In this document: piece by piece, positions 24,594 to 33,874 of the stretch
Layout: each line of letters opens with the position of its first letter
Numbering within the stretch: position 1 is the stretch's first letter
NCBI RefSeq assembly: GCF_016907655.1
Contig: NZ_JAFBCL010000001.1
Location: 1,550,001 to 1,614,000, forward strand
Direction of reading: 5' to 3'
Length of the DNA stretch: 64,000 nucleotides
DNA from: Saccharothrix algeriensis
Lineage (GTDB): Bacteria > Actinomycetota > Actinomycetes > Mycobacteriales > Pseudonocardiaceae
Made by a program: the position numbers and the translations under genes
The notes under the pieces: model-generated
Databases searched by the model: none
What the model was told of the DNA's origin: nothing
The model's input: only the letters and a program-made list of their open reading frames with translations

Positions 24594-25288
24594 CCACCAC
24601 CGAGCCGACGGAATCCCTCTCCGACCACATCAGTGCCCGCTACCGCCGCGCCCGCTGCTGGAACCCGATCTCGGCCGCGGGCATCGACGAGGTGGCCGAC
24701 CTGCTGGACCTCAGGTCGGCGCGCACCCTGCTGGACATCGGTACCGGCGCCGGTGGTGTCCTCTGCGACTGGGTGGCGCGATTCGGGTTGACCGCCACCG
24801 GGGTCGACATCTCGGCCGGCTTCATCCGCCGGGCGAGCGAGGAGGCCGCTGCCCGCGGGGTGGTCGACCGGGTCCGGTTCGAGGTGGCTGACGGGCGCTC
24901 TCCGAAGCTCGCCGAGCGAGCCCACGAGCGGGTCGTGCTCCTCGGCGCCGCAGGCGGGCTGGGCGGTTTCTTCGCCGCGGTGGACCTCGCCGCCCGTTCG
25001 ACCGCCCCCGGCGGCCGGTTCGCCGTCGGCGACCAGCTCCCGGCGGGGCGGGACCACCTGGAACGCCTCGACCACCCGGTCGTCGGCGTGGTGCGCTCCA
25101 CGCGGTCGGACTGGGACCGCTACTACACCGACCAGTGGCGGGCCGTCCACTCGTGGGCGGCGGCCGAGCCGGACCACCCCGAGGTGGAGCGGAGGCTCGC
25201 TGCGGTGCGCGAGCACCAACTCCGATACCTCGCGGGCGAAGCGTCCGACCTGGACTGGGGGGTGCTCGTCTTCGGCAAGCGGGCCTGA
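24590..25288 (+). CDS. Class I SAM-dependent methyltransferase
   Basis: 232 residues from GTG 24590, overlapping the oxidoreductase stop. Motif I LDIGTGAGGV (~46-55), motif II acidic residue in TGVDIS, and a VADGRSP motif-III-like loop. This is the last gene of the coupled operon. The target may be a carboxylate or amine of the peptide, or a resistance target; nothing in the sequence decides. No signal peptide. Confidence 0.8.
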   Translation: MTTTEPTESLSDHISARYRRARCWNPISAAGIDEVADLLDLRSARTLLDIGTGAGGVLCDWVARFGLTATGVDISAGFIRRASEEAAARGVVDRVRFEVADGRSPKLAERAHERVVLLGAAGGLGGFFAAVDLAARSTAPGGRFAVGDQLPAGRDHLERLDHPVVGVVRSTRSDWDRYYTDQWRAVHSWAAAEPDHPEVERRLAAVREHQLRYLAGEASDLDWGVLVFGKRA

Positions 25289-25600
25289 ACCCGGTCCGGC
25301 CGGCAACGCGAGCCGCTGCGGTTCCGCAGACCACCGTCGGGACCACTCCCGGCCGGGCACTGCCGGACCACGCGAAATCCGATGTCGCATCGACGGGCAC
25401 GGGCGGCTCCACCCCGCAGTACGCATCGGCGCACGTGCCACGGGAAAGCACCGGCCCCGTACCGCAGGTGCCCGGCCGGCGGTGACGCGCGACTGCTCGG
25501 AAATGGCCGGTCCGCTGCCACCGCAGTGCCCTGCGGGGTGCCGAGGTTCCGCGCCGGCCCGCTCTTTCCGCGGCGATCGTTCACCACGGACTCGGCGATC
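25289..25600. other. Intergenic region after RiPP operon
   Basis: No supported gene, RNA or clear repeat. Codon bias fades right after the methyltransferase stop. This marks the junction between the RiPP operon and the relic-rich stretch. Confidence 0.4.
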
Positions 25601-26040
25601 GACCTCGGCGGCCCCTCCGACAACGCTTCACCGACCACTTCGACACCCACTTGAAGCGACACCGCATCCCGCTGCCCCACGGCTCATGGGACCGGCAGTG
25701 CGCCTTCTGCGGCTTCGACGGGCAACTCGGCGCCGCCACCGTCGGCGTCGAGGCCGCGCACATCCGCTGGTTCGCCTTCGACGGACCCGACACCCCCGAC
25801 AACGGACTGGCCCTGTGCTCCTTACACCACAAACTGTTCGACCACGGCGCCCTCGGCCTGGCCCAGGACTTGCGCATCACCGTGTCCGCCAAGTTCACCA
25901 GCCGCACCACAACCGGATGAACCGTCTACCAACTGCACGAACGCCCGCTCGACCCCAGGCCCGGCACCACACCACCCGCTCCCGCCCACATCACCTGGCA
26001 CACCCGCGAAGTCTTCAAAGGCCCAGCGCTGACCACCTGA
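25600..26040 (+). pseudogene. HNH endonuclease C-terminal relic with in-frame stop
   Basis: One frame encodes a typical HNH restriction-type C-terminus: CAFCGFDGQLG, then VEAAHIRWF...DNGLALCSLHHKLFD. It is interrupted by TGA at 25918-25920 and continues in the same frame as TVYQLHERPLDP to a second TGA at 26040. The N-terminal DNA-recognition half is missing. It resembles the nuclease half of modification-dependent restriction enzymes (SRA/phosphorothioate-sensing HNH). The remaining 26041-26279 holds no gene. Confidence 0.7.
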
Positions 26041-26279
26041 CCGGCTCCGGCCGAACGCCCACTGCCGGTGATCACGAGGACCGGGGATGGCGCTTTCGCG
26101 TCCCAGCGCCCGACTCGACCGCACCACGCCCGACACGCGGTGCCCGCCACGAAGCACCTCATCAACCCACCTACCGTGGCAGGGTCGTGACCTGAAGGGT
26201 TCGCAGTGCTTGTCGTCAGGAGGCCCGGTGAACACCCAGCCCATGGACACCGTCCGTGCCGCACGCAGCAGGAGGCGGG

Positions 26280-27083
26280 ATGACCGCTGACGCGAAGCTC
26301 GCCGTGCTGATCGACGCCGACAACACCCGCCCCGGGGTGGTGCAGGCGTTGTTGACCGAAGTCGCCACGTACGGCACCGCGCACGTCAAGCGCGCCTACG
26401 GCGACTGGACCGGTCCGAACCTGAAGGGCTGGAAGGAACAGCTGCTGGCCTGGTCGATCCAGCCGGTGCAGCAGTTCGCCTACACCACCGGCAAGAACGC
26501 CACCGACGCCGCCATGGTCATCGACGCCATGGACCTGCTCTACACCGGCCGCCTCGACGCCTTCTGCCTCGTCTCCAGCGACAGCGACTTCACCCGCCTG
26601 GCCGCACGCCTGCGCGAATCAGGTCTGACCGTCTACGGTTTCGGCGAACGCCGCACACCCGCACCGTTCGTCGCCGCCTGCGACAAGTTCATCCACCTCG
26701 ACAACCTCACCACCGACACCACCCCCGACCGGCCCGACACCCCGGAGCACACCCACCCGGCGCCGGCCCCGCCGTCACCGCGGCGCGACACCACCCTGCA
26801 CACGCTGCTCGACCAAGCCGTCGACGCCGGCTCCGACGCCGACGGCTGGGCGCCCCTGGCCCACGTCGGCCACATCATCACCACCCAACACCCCGACTTC
26901 GACCCCCGCACCTACCGCCACGCCAAACTCACCAACCTCGTCGAGGCCACCGGCCGCTTCGACGTCGACCGCCGCTACCCCGCCGAGGACAAGCCCGCGG
27001 TCGTCTACATCCGCCGACGACCCCCCTCCGACCCGAACGCGGACCACGACGCGGACGAGACACACCGGGAACCCGACCTCTGA
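26280..27083 (+). CDS. NYN-domain RNase with C-terminal OST-HTH-like domain
   Basis: 267 residues; ATG 26280 follows AGGAGGCGGG. The N-terminal NYN/PIN-like domain has the acidic set VLIDADN (8-14), DAAMVIDAMDLLY and SSDSDFTRL. An acidic/Pro linker follows, then a domain from ~180 (GWAPLAHVGHIITTQHPDFDPRTY, here written in two halves GWAPLAHVGHI and TTQHPDFDPRTY) resembling LOTUS/OST-HTH RNA-binding folds. Family LabA/DUF88: metal-dependent RNases. Function here unknown. Confidence 0.8.
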   Translation: MTADAKLAVLIDADNTRPGVVQALLTEVATYGTAHVKRAYGDWTGPNLKGWKEQLLAWSIQPVQQFAYTTGKNATDAAMVIDAMDLLYTGRLDAFCLVSSDSDFTRLAARLRESGLTVYGFGERRTPAPFVAACDKFIHLDNLTTDTTPDRPDTPEHTHPAPAPPSPRRDTTLHTLLDQAVDAGSDADGWAPLAHVGHIITTQHPDFDPRTYRHAKLTNLVEATGRFDVDRRYPAEDKPAVVYIRRRPPSDPNADHDADETHREPDL

Positions 27084-27244
27084 GCACGCCGCCGACACAC
27101 CGGAACCAGGTGAACGACGCGCTCGTCGAAACACGTCTCGACCACCACGACTCCCTTCGTGGCACCGATGCAGCACAGCCAGAGCATTCGGGACCTGGTG
27201 ACCGACGTGATGCCCACGGCATTCCCTTAGTGCTGCATCTCGGA

Positions 27245-27500
27245 AGGTCGACCCGGTAATCGGCCAGAAGGGCCGGCCGGCCGGGCTGGCGAAGCTTCGC
27301 GACCATCTGCACGATCGCGGCACCCTGGTGGCGATCAGCAGGAAGATGCTGCGCCGCATCCTGCACGCCGGAGGCGTGTCCCGGCAGGTCACCTCCACCC
27401 GAAAGGCGTCCACCGACCCGGACTTCCTGGCCCGGTCTCACCGGGTCCCTGACCTCTACGACCATCCACCCGCCGACAGCCGGGTGTTTCACCGATCCGC
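27245..27500 (+). pseudogene. IS630-family transposase fragment
   Basis: An open fragment reads as the middle of IS630 transposases: GLAKLRDHLHDRG, RKMLRRILHAGGVSRQ, then ASTDPDFLARSHRVPDLYD and HPPADSRV, after which similarity ends before the DDE core. Both ends are missing. It is a different IS630 subgroup from the intact copy at 49436. Confidence 0.65.
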
Positions 27501-27590
27501 ACCCGAACCGATTACCTGGCCGAGGTTGCATGACGCAGCACTAGACGCCTCCCGGCCCTCGTGGGGAAGACGGCAGGCCGGCGCAGTCGG

Positions 27591-29597
27591 TCATCCCAGC
27601 AACCCGGCCAGTACACCACCCGAGTTCGGGGGATCACCCGGATCGGCCTTGCCTCGGGCGTCACGGTCGATCCAGCTCTTCCCCTCTGCTGCGATGCCCT
27701 CGAGGATATGCAGGGTGTGCGCGAATCCGGCCGAGTCGAGGTTGGTTTCCGAAAACGTGGCCAGGCTTTCCCCGTAGTCGGCCTGTTTTCCCTCCGAGTC
27801 CACGACACGGATGCTCCTCGACGGCCCGTTGAACAGGGTCAACTCCAGGGTGCAACTGGATACCCCTTGCTCGGCGACCTGAACCGAGGAGACCGCGTCG
27901 AAACGATAGTTGTTGCGTTCCTGACTGTTGAGCACCACGTGTTCGAAGTCCAGTTCGGCGCTGACCTCTCGAACACCATCCTGCGTGATCAGAAAGAGCC
28001 GGATGTCGTACCTCGAATAACGCCACGGCCCACCTCTGACGCGCGCGCGTTTGTAGTTTTTCGCGGGCGTTTGCAGAAATGCGTGGGTGATGACCTCCCG
28101 CCATACCAACCCGTAGTGCTGCAGTGCGGCGTCGAGGAGCATGGTCTTGTCGGAGTGCAGCCAGCTTTCCATCTCACTCTCGGAGGGGCGTGTGGCGTCC
28201 AGCTTGTCCTTCCACCGTCCATACGCGGCCTGTCGTGCCTCCAACTGGCGTTCGTATTCTTGTCGGTCTTCCGCGAATCGCCTGTCCTCGCTGATGATGT
28301 GGAACCAGCGCAGAGTAGCGGTCCGCGCGCCGACCAGACCCGCGATCACTGCGACTGCTGCGGGGAGCGGGTCGACCTGCACTGCCGCGATGAAAACCTC
28401 CAGCGATGCAAGCACCAAGGTGATGCAAGCCAGTGAGCAAGATGCTTTAGTCGCGGGTTCAATCCGATAGTGATCGCGGTACGACTGCAGGTCTCCTGCC
28501 TCTTGGCGCGCTCGGACGTCACTGACGAGGTGGCGGATCAACCAGTTGATGCGTTCGACAGGAACCCTGCTCTCGCGGTAGAGCTCCACGACCTCGTCCC
28601 GTAAGGTGGTGCGGATCCCTGCCGTGCGGGCGAGCCACAGCTCGCGATCCGTGCCTGAAGGTACGTATCTGGCGAAGTAGTGGGCGAACGAGTGTCCGAC
28701 CCTGTTCGCGAACCCGCCCTCCGACGCCCGTTCGGCGCTGTGGTGACCGAGGTGGTCACGTTCCTTGGTGGCCAGGCGCACGGACCGGTAGCGCCATTCC
28801 AGCCCGCTCCGAGCAGCGACGTATCCAGCGGCGATCAGGATGACGCACGCGACCGCGGGGAGGGGCTTGCCAAGGCTGAGAACAACCTGGCCGAGGTAGA
28901 TGAACGCGATCGCTGTCAGTATCGACCAACAGGTGGCCTGCACGCGGTCGCCTGGAGCGGTGGACTTGCCGACTGGTGGCCGGGCCCGCGGACCGATGGG
29001 ATCGGGGTGGAAATAGGCCCACACCCGGTCGAGCCGGTTGTTATCCAGCCGCGCGTTTTCGACAGCCCGACGGGTTTCCGCCCACAGTGTGTCCTTCACC
29101 CCTCCGGTGAGGACGAGATCGAGGTGGCGGACGATCATGTCACGTTGGCGGAGTGGGAGGCCACGCAGCTGCTCAAGCACGGGTCCGCAGTCCTGGGTGG
29201 CGCCCTGGAGACGGTTCAGCAGTTCGCACACCGCTACCAGTGCGTGCCTCCACCGGTCATCGGCGTAGCCGTGCACCAGCTGGGAAACATGCTCCAACTG
29301 TGCGTGTTCGACGGCGGTGAGGTCGCGCAAGGATCGTTTGCCGAGCATCGCGAGTACCCAGTGGAACCGTACCTCGCCATTGTCGTACCCGTGTGCGATT
29401 GCGTCGTTGATCAGTTCTCGTGCCCGGACCGGGACCCCGTCTTCCAGGTAGCGCACGCCGACTTCGAATTTCTGGCGCGGTGACGCGTCGGGAAGTACCT
29501 GGTAGACCGTGGAGTTGTGGACTGTTTCAGCTTGGATGCCGACTGTCGCACCGGCCTCAGCGGTGTTGGTGACGGCTTCAGAGGCGTGTCCAGTCAC
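27591..29597 (-). CDS. Membrane protein with helical-repeat N-terminus and VGIQA motif
   Basis: 668 residues. Residues 11-32 carry a short Asn/Gly/Thr-rich motif, VGIQA (19-23), followed by a helical-repeat-like region (45-200). Two TM hairpins are predicted by eye at ~230-265 and ~395-435, each followed by long charged helices; the ~180-residue C-terminus is mixed. The motif recurs in the nucleosidase upstream. The ATG overlaps that gene's TGA (ATGA). Inference: a membrane-acting effector recruited through the shared motif. No known catalytic domain. Confidence 0.6.
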   Translation of the reverse strand: MTGHASEAVTNTAEAGATVGIQAETVHNSTVYQVLPDASPRQKFEVGVRYLEDGVPVRARELINDAIAHGYDNGEVRFHWVLAMLGKRSLRDLTAVEHAQLEHVSQLVHGYADDRWRHALVAVCELLNRLQGATQDCGPVLEQLRGLPLRQRDMIVRHLDLVLTGGVKDTLWAETRRAVENARLDNNRLDRVWAYFHPDPIGPRARPPVGKSTAPGDRVQATCWSILTAIAFIYLGQVVLSLGKPLPAVACVILIAAGYVAARSGLEWRYRSVRLATKERDHLGHHSAERASEGGFANRVGHSFAHYFARYVPSGTDRELWLARTAGIRTTLRDEVVELYRESRVPVERINWLIRHLVSDVRARQEAGDLQSYRDHYRIEPATKASCSLACITLVLASLEVFIAAVQVDPLPAAVAVIAGLVGARTATLRWFHIISEDRRFAEDRQEYERQLEARQAAYGRWKDKLDATRPSESEMESWLHSDKTMLLDAALQHYGLVWREVITHAFLQTPAKNYKRARVRGGPWRYSRYDIRLFLITQDGVREVSAELDFEHVVLNSQERNNYRFDAVSSVQVAEQGVSSCTLELTLFNGPSRSIRVVDSEGKQADYGESLATFSETNLDSAGFAHTLHILEGIAAEGKSWIDRDARGKADPGDPPNSGGVLAGLLG

Positions 29598-30736
29598 GAC
29601 AGCCCCTGGGCTGCAGCGATCACGGCTCCGATCTTTGTCGCCAGCTCAGCCACATCCTCGATGAGGCCGCGTAGCCGCTTGAGCGCCAGGACGACTTTGT
29701 TGCGCCGCTCGGGTGCGTTGTCCTCCAGCGCTTTGCTCGCGATGTCGAGTTCGGCCGTTGCAGCGTTGTAGGTCGCGTCATCGATGCTGCCCGTGGAACG
29801 GCTGCGCGCCAGCAGATCACGCAAAGCAGCCAACTCGCGATCGAGGTCGCCGGCGAACAGCGTGTGCGGAGCCATGCCCATCCAGACATGGCTTCCGGTG
29901 ACCTGCGCGGCTTGGATGCCGACCTGGCCGGAGGAGTTGTTGGTGATGGTGCCGTGGTACTCGCGTTCCTCGGTCTCGCGCATCGCGACGTGCTCCACTC
30001 GTTGCTCCATCAGTTCCACGGCGAGCCGCGCGGCGAAGGCGGCCGCGTTGGCGGCGGCCGCCGGCTGCCAGGTGGCGTCCCCGTCGGTGGCCTTGGTGCC
30101 GTCGGCACGGTCGCTGATACCGCGGATGACGGCTACCGGCGCACCGCTCAAATGGCCCGCCTGCGCGACGCCGGCGGCTTCCATCTCGATGGCGAGTGCG
30201 TCGTTGTAGTGCTGCCGGATCCACTCTGCTTCACGGGAGATGCGTGAGTTCTGCACGATCTCACCGGCTGCAATCGCTCCGAAGTGGACACCCGGTGGAT
30301 CGTGGAGGGACAGCTTGTCCGTCCAGTCGCCTGCACGCCCCACGTGGGCGGCGACTTGTGCGATCTCGTGGGCGGTCTCCCAAGCACGGGGACGCGCCTT
30401 GAGCCCGTCGTCCTCGCTCGTGCCTCCGTGGTAGGCGTAGACGTGGGTGGCCACTACGACATCACCGAGCGGCGTGTCCCACAACGCTCCAGCGACACCC
30501 ACGAACAGCACGGCCAGCGGTGAGAACTCCTGGATTGCCCGCTCCGCCAGCACCGCGGCGGGATGGTTTCCCTTCCCCGTCAGCCCCAGCACGACTCTGC
30601 AGCGGGTCCCCCGCAGCATGCCGACCTCGAACCTCGTACCTCTCTCGTGAAGGTGCACCCGAGGGTCCACCATCTTTCGCCGCACGGCGTCGTACTCAAG
30701 GTTGAAGGCGGTGAGCATCACCACCGGGCTTTCCAT
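29594..30736 (-). CDS. Nucleoside phosphorylase/nucleosidase-domain protein with helical tail
   Basis: 380 residues from ATG 30736. Residues 1-245 are an MTA/SAH-nucleosidase-fold domain: GLTGKGN (51-57), GVAGAL (80-85), EMEAAG (184-189) and the catalytic Asp209 in RGISDRADG. Then a NNSSGQVGIQA motif (266-276) and an ~85-residue charged helical tail. Stand-alone metabolic nucleosidases lack this tail; the domain is known as a sensor or effector in conflict systems. It overlaps the NrtR-like gene by 1 nt (TGATG). Confidence 0.75.
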   Translation of the reverse strand: MESPVVMLTAFNLEYDAVRRKMVDPRVHLHERGTRFEVGMLRGTRCRVVLGLTGKGNHPAAVLAERAIQEFSPLAVLFVGVAGALWDTPLGDVVVATHVYAYHGGTSEDDGLKARPRAWETAHEIAQVAAHVGRAGDWTDKLSLHDPPGVHFGAIAAGEIVQNSRISREAEWIRQHYNDALAIEMEAAGVAQAGHLSGAPVAVIRGISDRADGTKATDGDATWQPAAAANAAAFAARLAVELMEQRVEHVAMRETEEREYHGTITNNSSGQVGIQAAQVTGSHVWMGMAPHTLFAGDLDRELAALRDLLARSRSTGSIDDATYNAATAELDIASKALEDNAPERRNKVVLALKRLRGLIEDVAELATKIGAVIAAAQGLS

Positions 30737-31467
30737 CAGTTGTTCCCCTCGTTCGACATCATCGGATCGGGTCGCGCTATCGGCGGATGCAGCGCCGTCC
30801 GGTCGCCTGCTCGGAAAAGTCGCGCCGGCCGCCCCCGTGTCGCCTTGCGATCCGGCCCGACTGGCTCGATGAAGCCGGACACACCTTGGACCTTGCGGTA
30901 GAAGTTCCTCGGATCGAGCCGGATCCCCCATACCGCCTCGTAGACCTGCTGCAGTTCCGAGATCGTGAAGGTGTCTCCGCAGAACGCGATCGCAAGCGCT
31001 GTGTGCTCCAGCTTGGCGCGGGCGCGCTCAACTCCGTCCTCGACGATTTCCTGGTGGTCGAAGGCCAGTTGCAGCTTCCCGCTGAGCACCTCGTCGACCG
31101 GCTGCCACCACGCACTGGACGCGTCGGTGCCGGCGACCGGCTCCGGAAGACTAGGAGCGATAGCCAAGTACGCGATGGAGACGACGCGCCCACGTGGATC
31201 ACGCCCTGGAGTCCCGTAGGCGCCTAACTGCTCCAGGTGCAGACGTGCCCCGTCGAGGTCGGCCTCCTCCTGGAGCTCACGATGCGCGGCAGTCAGGACG
31301 TCCTCTTCGACGTCCTTCAGAAAGCCGCCAGGCAGGGCCTGGTGCCCGCTGTACGGCTCGACACCGCGCTGCACGAGCAGCACATGAAGCTGCGAGGCGC
31401 GCAGCGTGAGGATCACGAGATCGACCGCGATCAGGGCCGCCGGCGGCGACCAGGTCTCTTCGGGCAC
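30736..31467 (-). CDS. NrtR-like Nudix-winged-helix regulator
   Basis: 243 residues from GTG 31467. The N-terminal Nudix domain has GGFLKDVEED...RELQEEADL; compared with the canonical Nudix box there is one extra residue before the first Glu and no Gly after EE, as in non-hydrolysing NrtR regulators. The C-terminal part (about 150-225) holds NrtR-like wHTH (FTISELQQVYEAV, NFYRKVQ). NrtR proteins sense ADP-ribose/NAD metabolites. The palindrome at 31482 lies 15 nt upstream, so it is probably autoregulated. First gene of the three-gene operon. Confidence 0.8.
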   Translation of the reverse strand: MPEETWSPPAALIAVDLVILTLRASQLHVLLVQRGVEPYSGHQALPGGFLKDVEEDVLTAAHRELQEEADLDGARLHLEQLGAYGTPGRDPRGRVVSIAYLAIAPSLPEPVAGTDASSAWWQPVDEVLSGKLQLAFDHQEIVEDGVERARAKLEHTALAIAFCGDTFTISELQQVYEAVWGIRLDPRNFYRKVQGVSGFIEPVGPDRKATRGRPARLFRAGDRTALHPPIARPDPMMSNEGNN

Positions 31468-31481
31468 GGGAACGACCGTAG

Positions 31482-31504
31482 CTTACTGTCACTATGACAG
31501 TAAG
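31482..31504. promoter_or_regulatory. Palindromic operator upstream of NrtR-like operon
   Basis: cttactgtca (31482-31491), cta, tgacagtaag (31495-31504): a perfect 10-nt inverted repeat with 3-nt spacer, 15 nt upstream of the NrtR-like GTG. NrtR operators are palindromes of this size, so it is the likely autoregulatory site for the whole operon. Confidence 0.75.
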
Positions 31505-32486
31505 TGCCCGTTCGGGTGACCGACGCGAAGGTATGGGTCAGGCGCAGCGGAAGCGGAACACCACGCCGTGACGGGTTGAGCGTGACCCGGTGTCGCGCGC
31601 TCATGCTGATCTCCACCGTCATCGCGGCCCGATGAGGCGGTCTGAGGTCGGTTTGGCTCGCGCCGGCTTCCGCTGTTGTCCGGCGGAATGCCTGGTCGAA
31701 GGTGACCCCGCCCCCTCCCGTCCGCGCAGAAGAGGATCCGGTGGACCGCCGCTGCGCGGCCTTCGGGGATCCTGACCTCAACCGAGGCCGTGCTCGGCGC
31801 CCCGTTCGCGGATCGGTACCTGTTCAAGGAGTGGTCGAGCATCATCGTGTCGGTGACCGGCCACGAGCGGCAGAGCGTGCTGGCCACATAGCTGGAGATG
31901 GCCCGGTACATCAACGGGCTGATCGAGTCGACCCGCTGGGCCTCTCACCCGCGCCAGGCGGCTCGCACGCACTCGGCACCGGCTCGCACACCAACCCGCT
32001 GCCACCCCAGATCCCCGGCCCGATCTCCATGGACGAAGCGGTCGAACTGGGCGCCCGGCACGCCGGCAGGGCGTGCGGTCGTGACATTGGAGCGGAGCAA
32101 CAGCAGCGCGAAGATCAGGTTCAGGTGATCCGACACCGGCGCGGCCGGTCGAATCAGATCCGGCACGAGCTGACAGCGCGGTCAGGCCGGAGGCGTGGCC
32201 GCCCCATCGCACCGAGGCCGGCCGCAGGACGTCCAAGGAGGCCAGCGGGAAGTCGGGCTCTGCACATGCAGGAGCAGGCGCGCGGTCCAGGGCCGAGGAG
32301 GATGAGGGGCAGGTCAAAGCCTTCCGGCGATGGGGCGGGCACCGCCGGGCCCTGATGCCACTCAGTGCCGGTGAACGGTGCCCTGAGGGGTGAATCAGGC
32401 AGGGGTCAGGGGAAACCCTGATGGCAGGGTGTCCAGCCACGGGCATGCTGGAGTCGTCAAGGGACATCAGCAGTTCGAGGAGAGTC
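31505..32486. other. Relic-like region without intact gene
   Basis: No frame has sustained codon bias. One plus frame (about 31775-31960) reads YLFKEWSSIIVSVTGHERQS and, after a TAG, LEMARYINGLIESTR, which looks like a decayed gene fragment of unknown family. The remainder is uninformative. Confidence 0.35.
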
Positions 32487-32777
32487 ATGAGCGAATTCAA
32501 GCCCGAGTCCCCCCGTGCCGCCGTCGACGCCGTGGTCGGCGCCGTTCGCGGGTTGGTCGACGAGGGCATCAATCGCCGCGTGGTCGTGCGTGACAGCAAG
32601 AACGACGTGGTGCTGGAGGTGCCGGTGGCTGTCGGGGTGGTCGCGGTGCTGGCCGCTCCGGTGGCGACGACCATCGGTGCCGGTGTCGCGCTGGCCGGCA
32701 AGTGCGGTATCTCCTTGGAAAAGCGCCACCAGCCGGGTAACCAGCCCGCGACGACCGTCGACACCGAGCAGGTGTAG
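32487..32777 (+). CDS. DUF4342-like small protein
   Basis: 96 residues; ATG 32487 preceded by GAGGAGAG. VVVRDSKNDVVLEVPVAVG followed by a hydrophobic stretch VAVLAAPVATTIGAGVALA and a short C-terminal strand matches DUF4342 proteins (a UBA-like start, then strands). The hydrophobic stretch could span a membrane. No partner gene is evident. Function of the family unknown. Confidence 0.7.
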   Translation: MSEFKPESPRAAVDAVVGAVRGLVDEGINRRVVVRDSKNDVVLEVPVAVGVVAVLAAPVATTIGAGVALAGKCGISLEKRHQPGNQPATTVDTEQV

Positions 32778-33092
32778 TCGGCAGCAGGCCAGCACGTGCC
32801 GTTCGCAACTTCCCGGTGGACCTCCGATCGCGGGTGCTCTGCGGCGCGTACCCGACGTGGCTCCGGTTGAGCGCACTTGACGCCTCGGTCGAGTGATCCG
32901 AGCATCGAGTGGCGACTAGCTCCTACCTCGCCGATCCGGGCCGATCGACGGCGGCAAGCCTTCTTCGGAGATCCACCGGGTGGCCACCCGGCAGGTCGTG
33001 TGGAGCCGACCCCAGCAGTCGGGCAGAGCGACGTCAGGAGGTTTATGCGCCGGCTGCCCGGATTGTCCGGGCGGCCTGGTAGACAGTGGGGC
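32778..33092. other. Short intergenic region
   Basis: No supported gene. It separates the DUF4342 gene from the DUF6892 gene, both on the plus strand. Confidence 0.4.
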
Positions 33093-33524
33093 ATGTTCCG
33101 CGACTTCAACTTCAAGCTGCTGGTCATCGACAAGCTCATGTACCAGGACAAGCTGATCCAGCCTCGTTTCCGGATCGCCGACGTCCTCCACGCCAAGGGC
33201 GCCACCGGCGACCTGTGGAAGTACCTGTACGAGCAGGACCTGCTGTACACCGTCCTCGAGGAAGCCCGCCAGTACTTCACCGACTTGGAGATCAGCCCCG
33301 ACCAACTGGCCACTGTGGACGAACTGACGACCGACGGCGGCTTGGAGATCTACCACCAGTGCTCGCCGTTCTGGGACGGAGAGGACGACCTCTTCGACGT
33401 CACCTCGCTGGACGACCTCGCCCTGCTGCCCAACCTCCGCGTGATCCACGGCGGCGACGAGGCCATGATGGCCGCCCCCGGTGCCCAGGACACCCTCAAG
33501 GCCCGCGGAATCGCCGTGAAATGA
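33093..33524 (+). CDS. DUF6892-like protein
   Basis: 143 residues from ATG 33093. FNFKLLVIDKLMYQDKL at the N-terminus and IYHQCSPFWDGEDDLFDV in the C-terminal half match proteins annotated DUF6892, which occur beside polymorphic-toxin and immunity genes. Acidic and soluble, no signal peptide. An orphan immunity-type role is possible; not demonstrated. Confidence 0.6.
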   Translation: MFRDFNFKLLVIDKLMYQDKLIQPRFRIADVLHAKGATGDLWKYLYEQDLLYTVLEEARQYFTDLEISPDQLATVDELTTDGGLEIYHQCSPFWDGEDDLFDVTSLDDLALLPNLRVIHGGDEAMMAAPGAQDTLKARGIAVK

Positions 33525-33874
33525 GCAGCCGCGTCCAGGCGACGTCGTCGGAGTCCACCACCGGTGCGAGCAGTCGGTTCGCGTCGGCTGACGGCTCGTC
33601 CTCCAGCCGGCACCTCGCGAAGGTGACGATGGCGAAACTCGTTTCGGCTACGGACCACACCGGCAACCGGTAGGGGCCACGGACAAGCCGGCTGATCGGC
33701 CGCGATGACTTTCCGAGCGGCACAGGATCGTGCACGACGCGGGCATCGACCCGGCACCCGCCGTACAGGTCCGACCCGGCGTCAGTTCCCCATCGCCCGG
33801 GGCATCGTCGCGGCGGACTTCCCCCACCTCGACGCCGTGCTCGGTCGAGGGCCCTACGCACTGTGTTCCCCTAA
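33525..33874. other. Intergenic region before IS/integrase relics
   Basis: No gene supported on either strand. Composition is patchy, as in decayed mobile DNA. Confidence 0.35.

Noticed and set aside
31775-31960. Possible protein reading YLFKEWSSIIVSVTG then LEMARYINGLIE
   Set aside because: Interrupted by TAG and without a start or family match; mentioned as a relic only.
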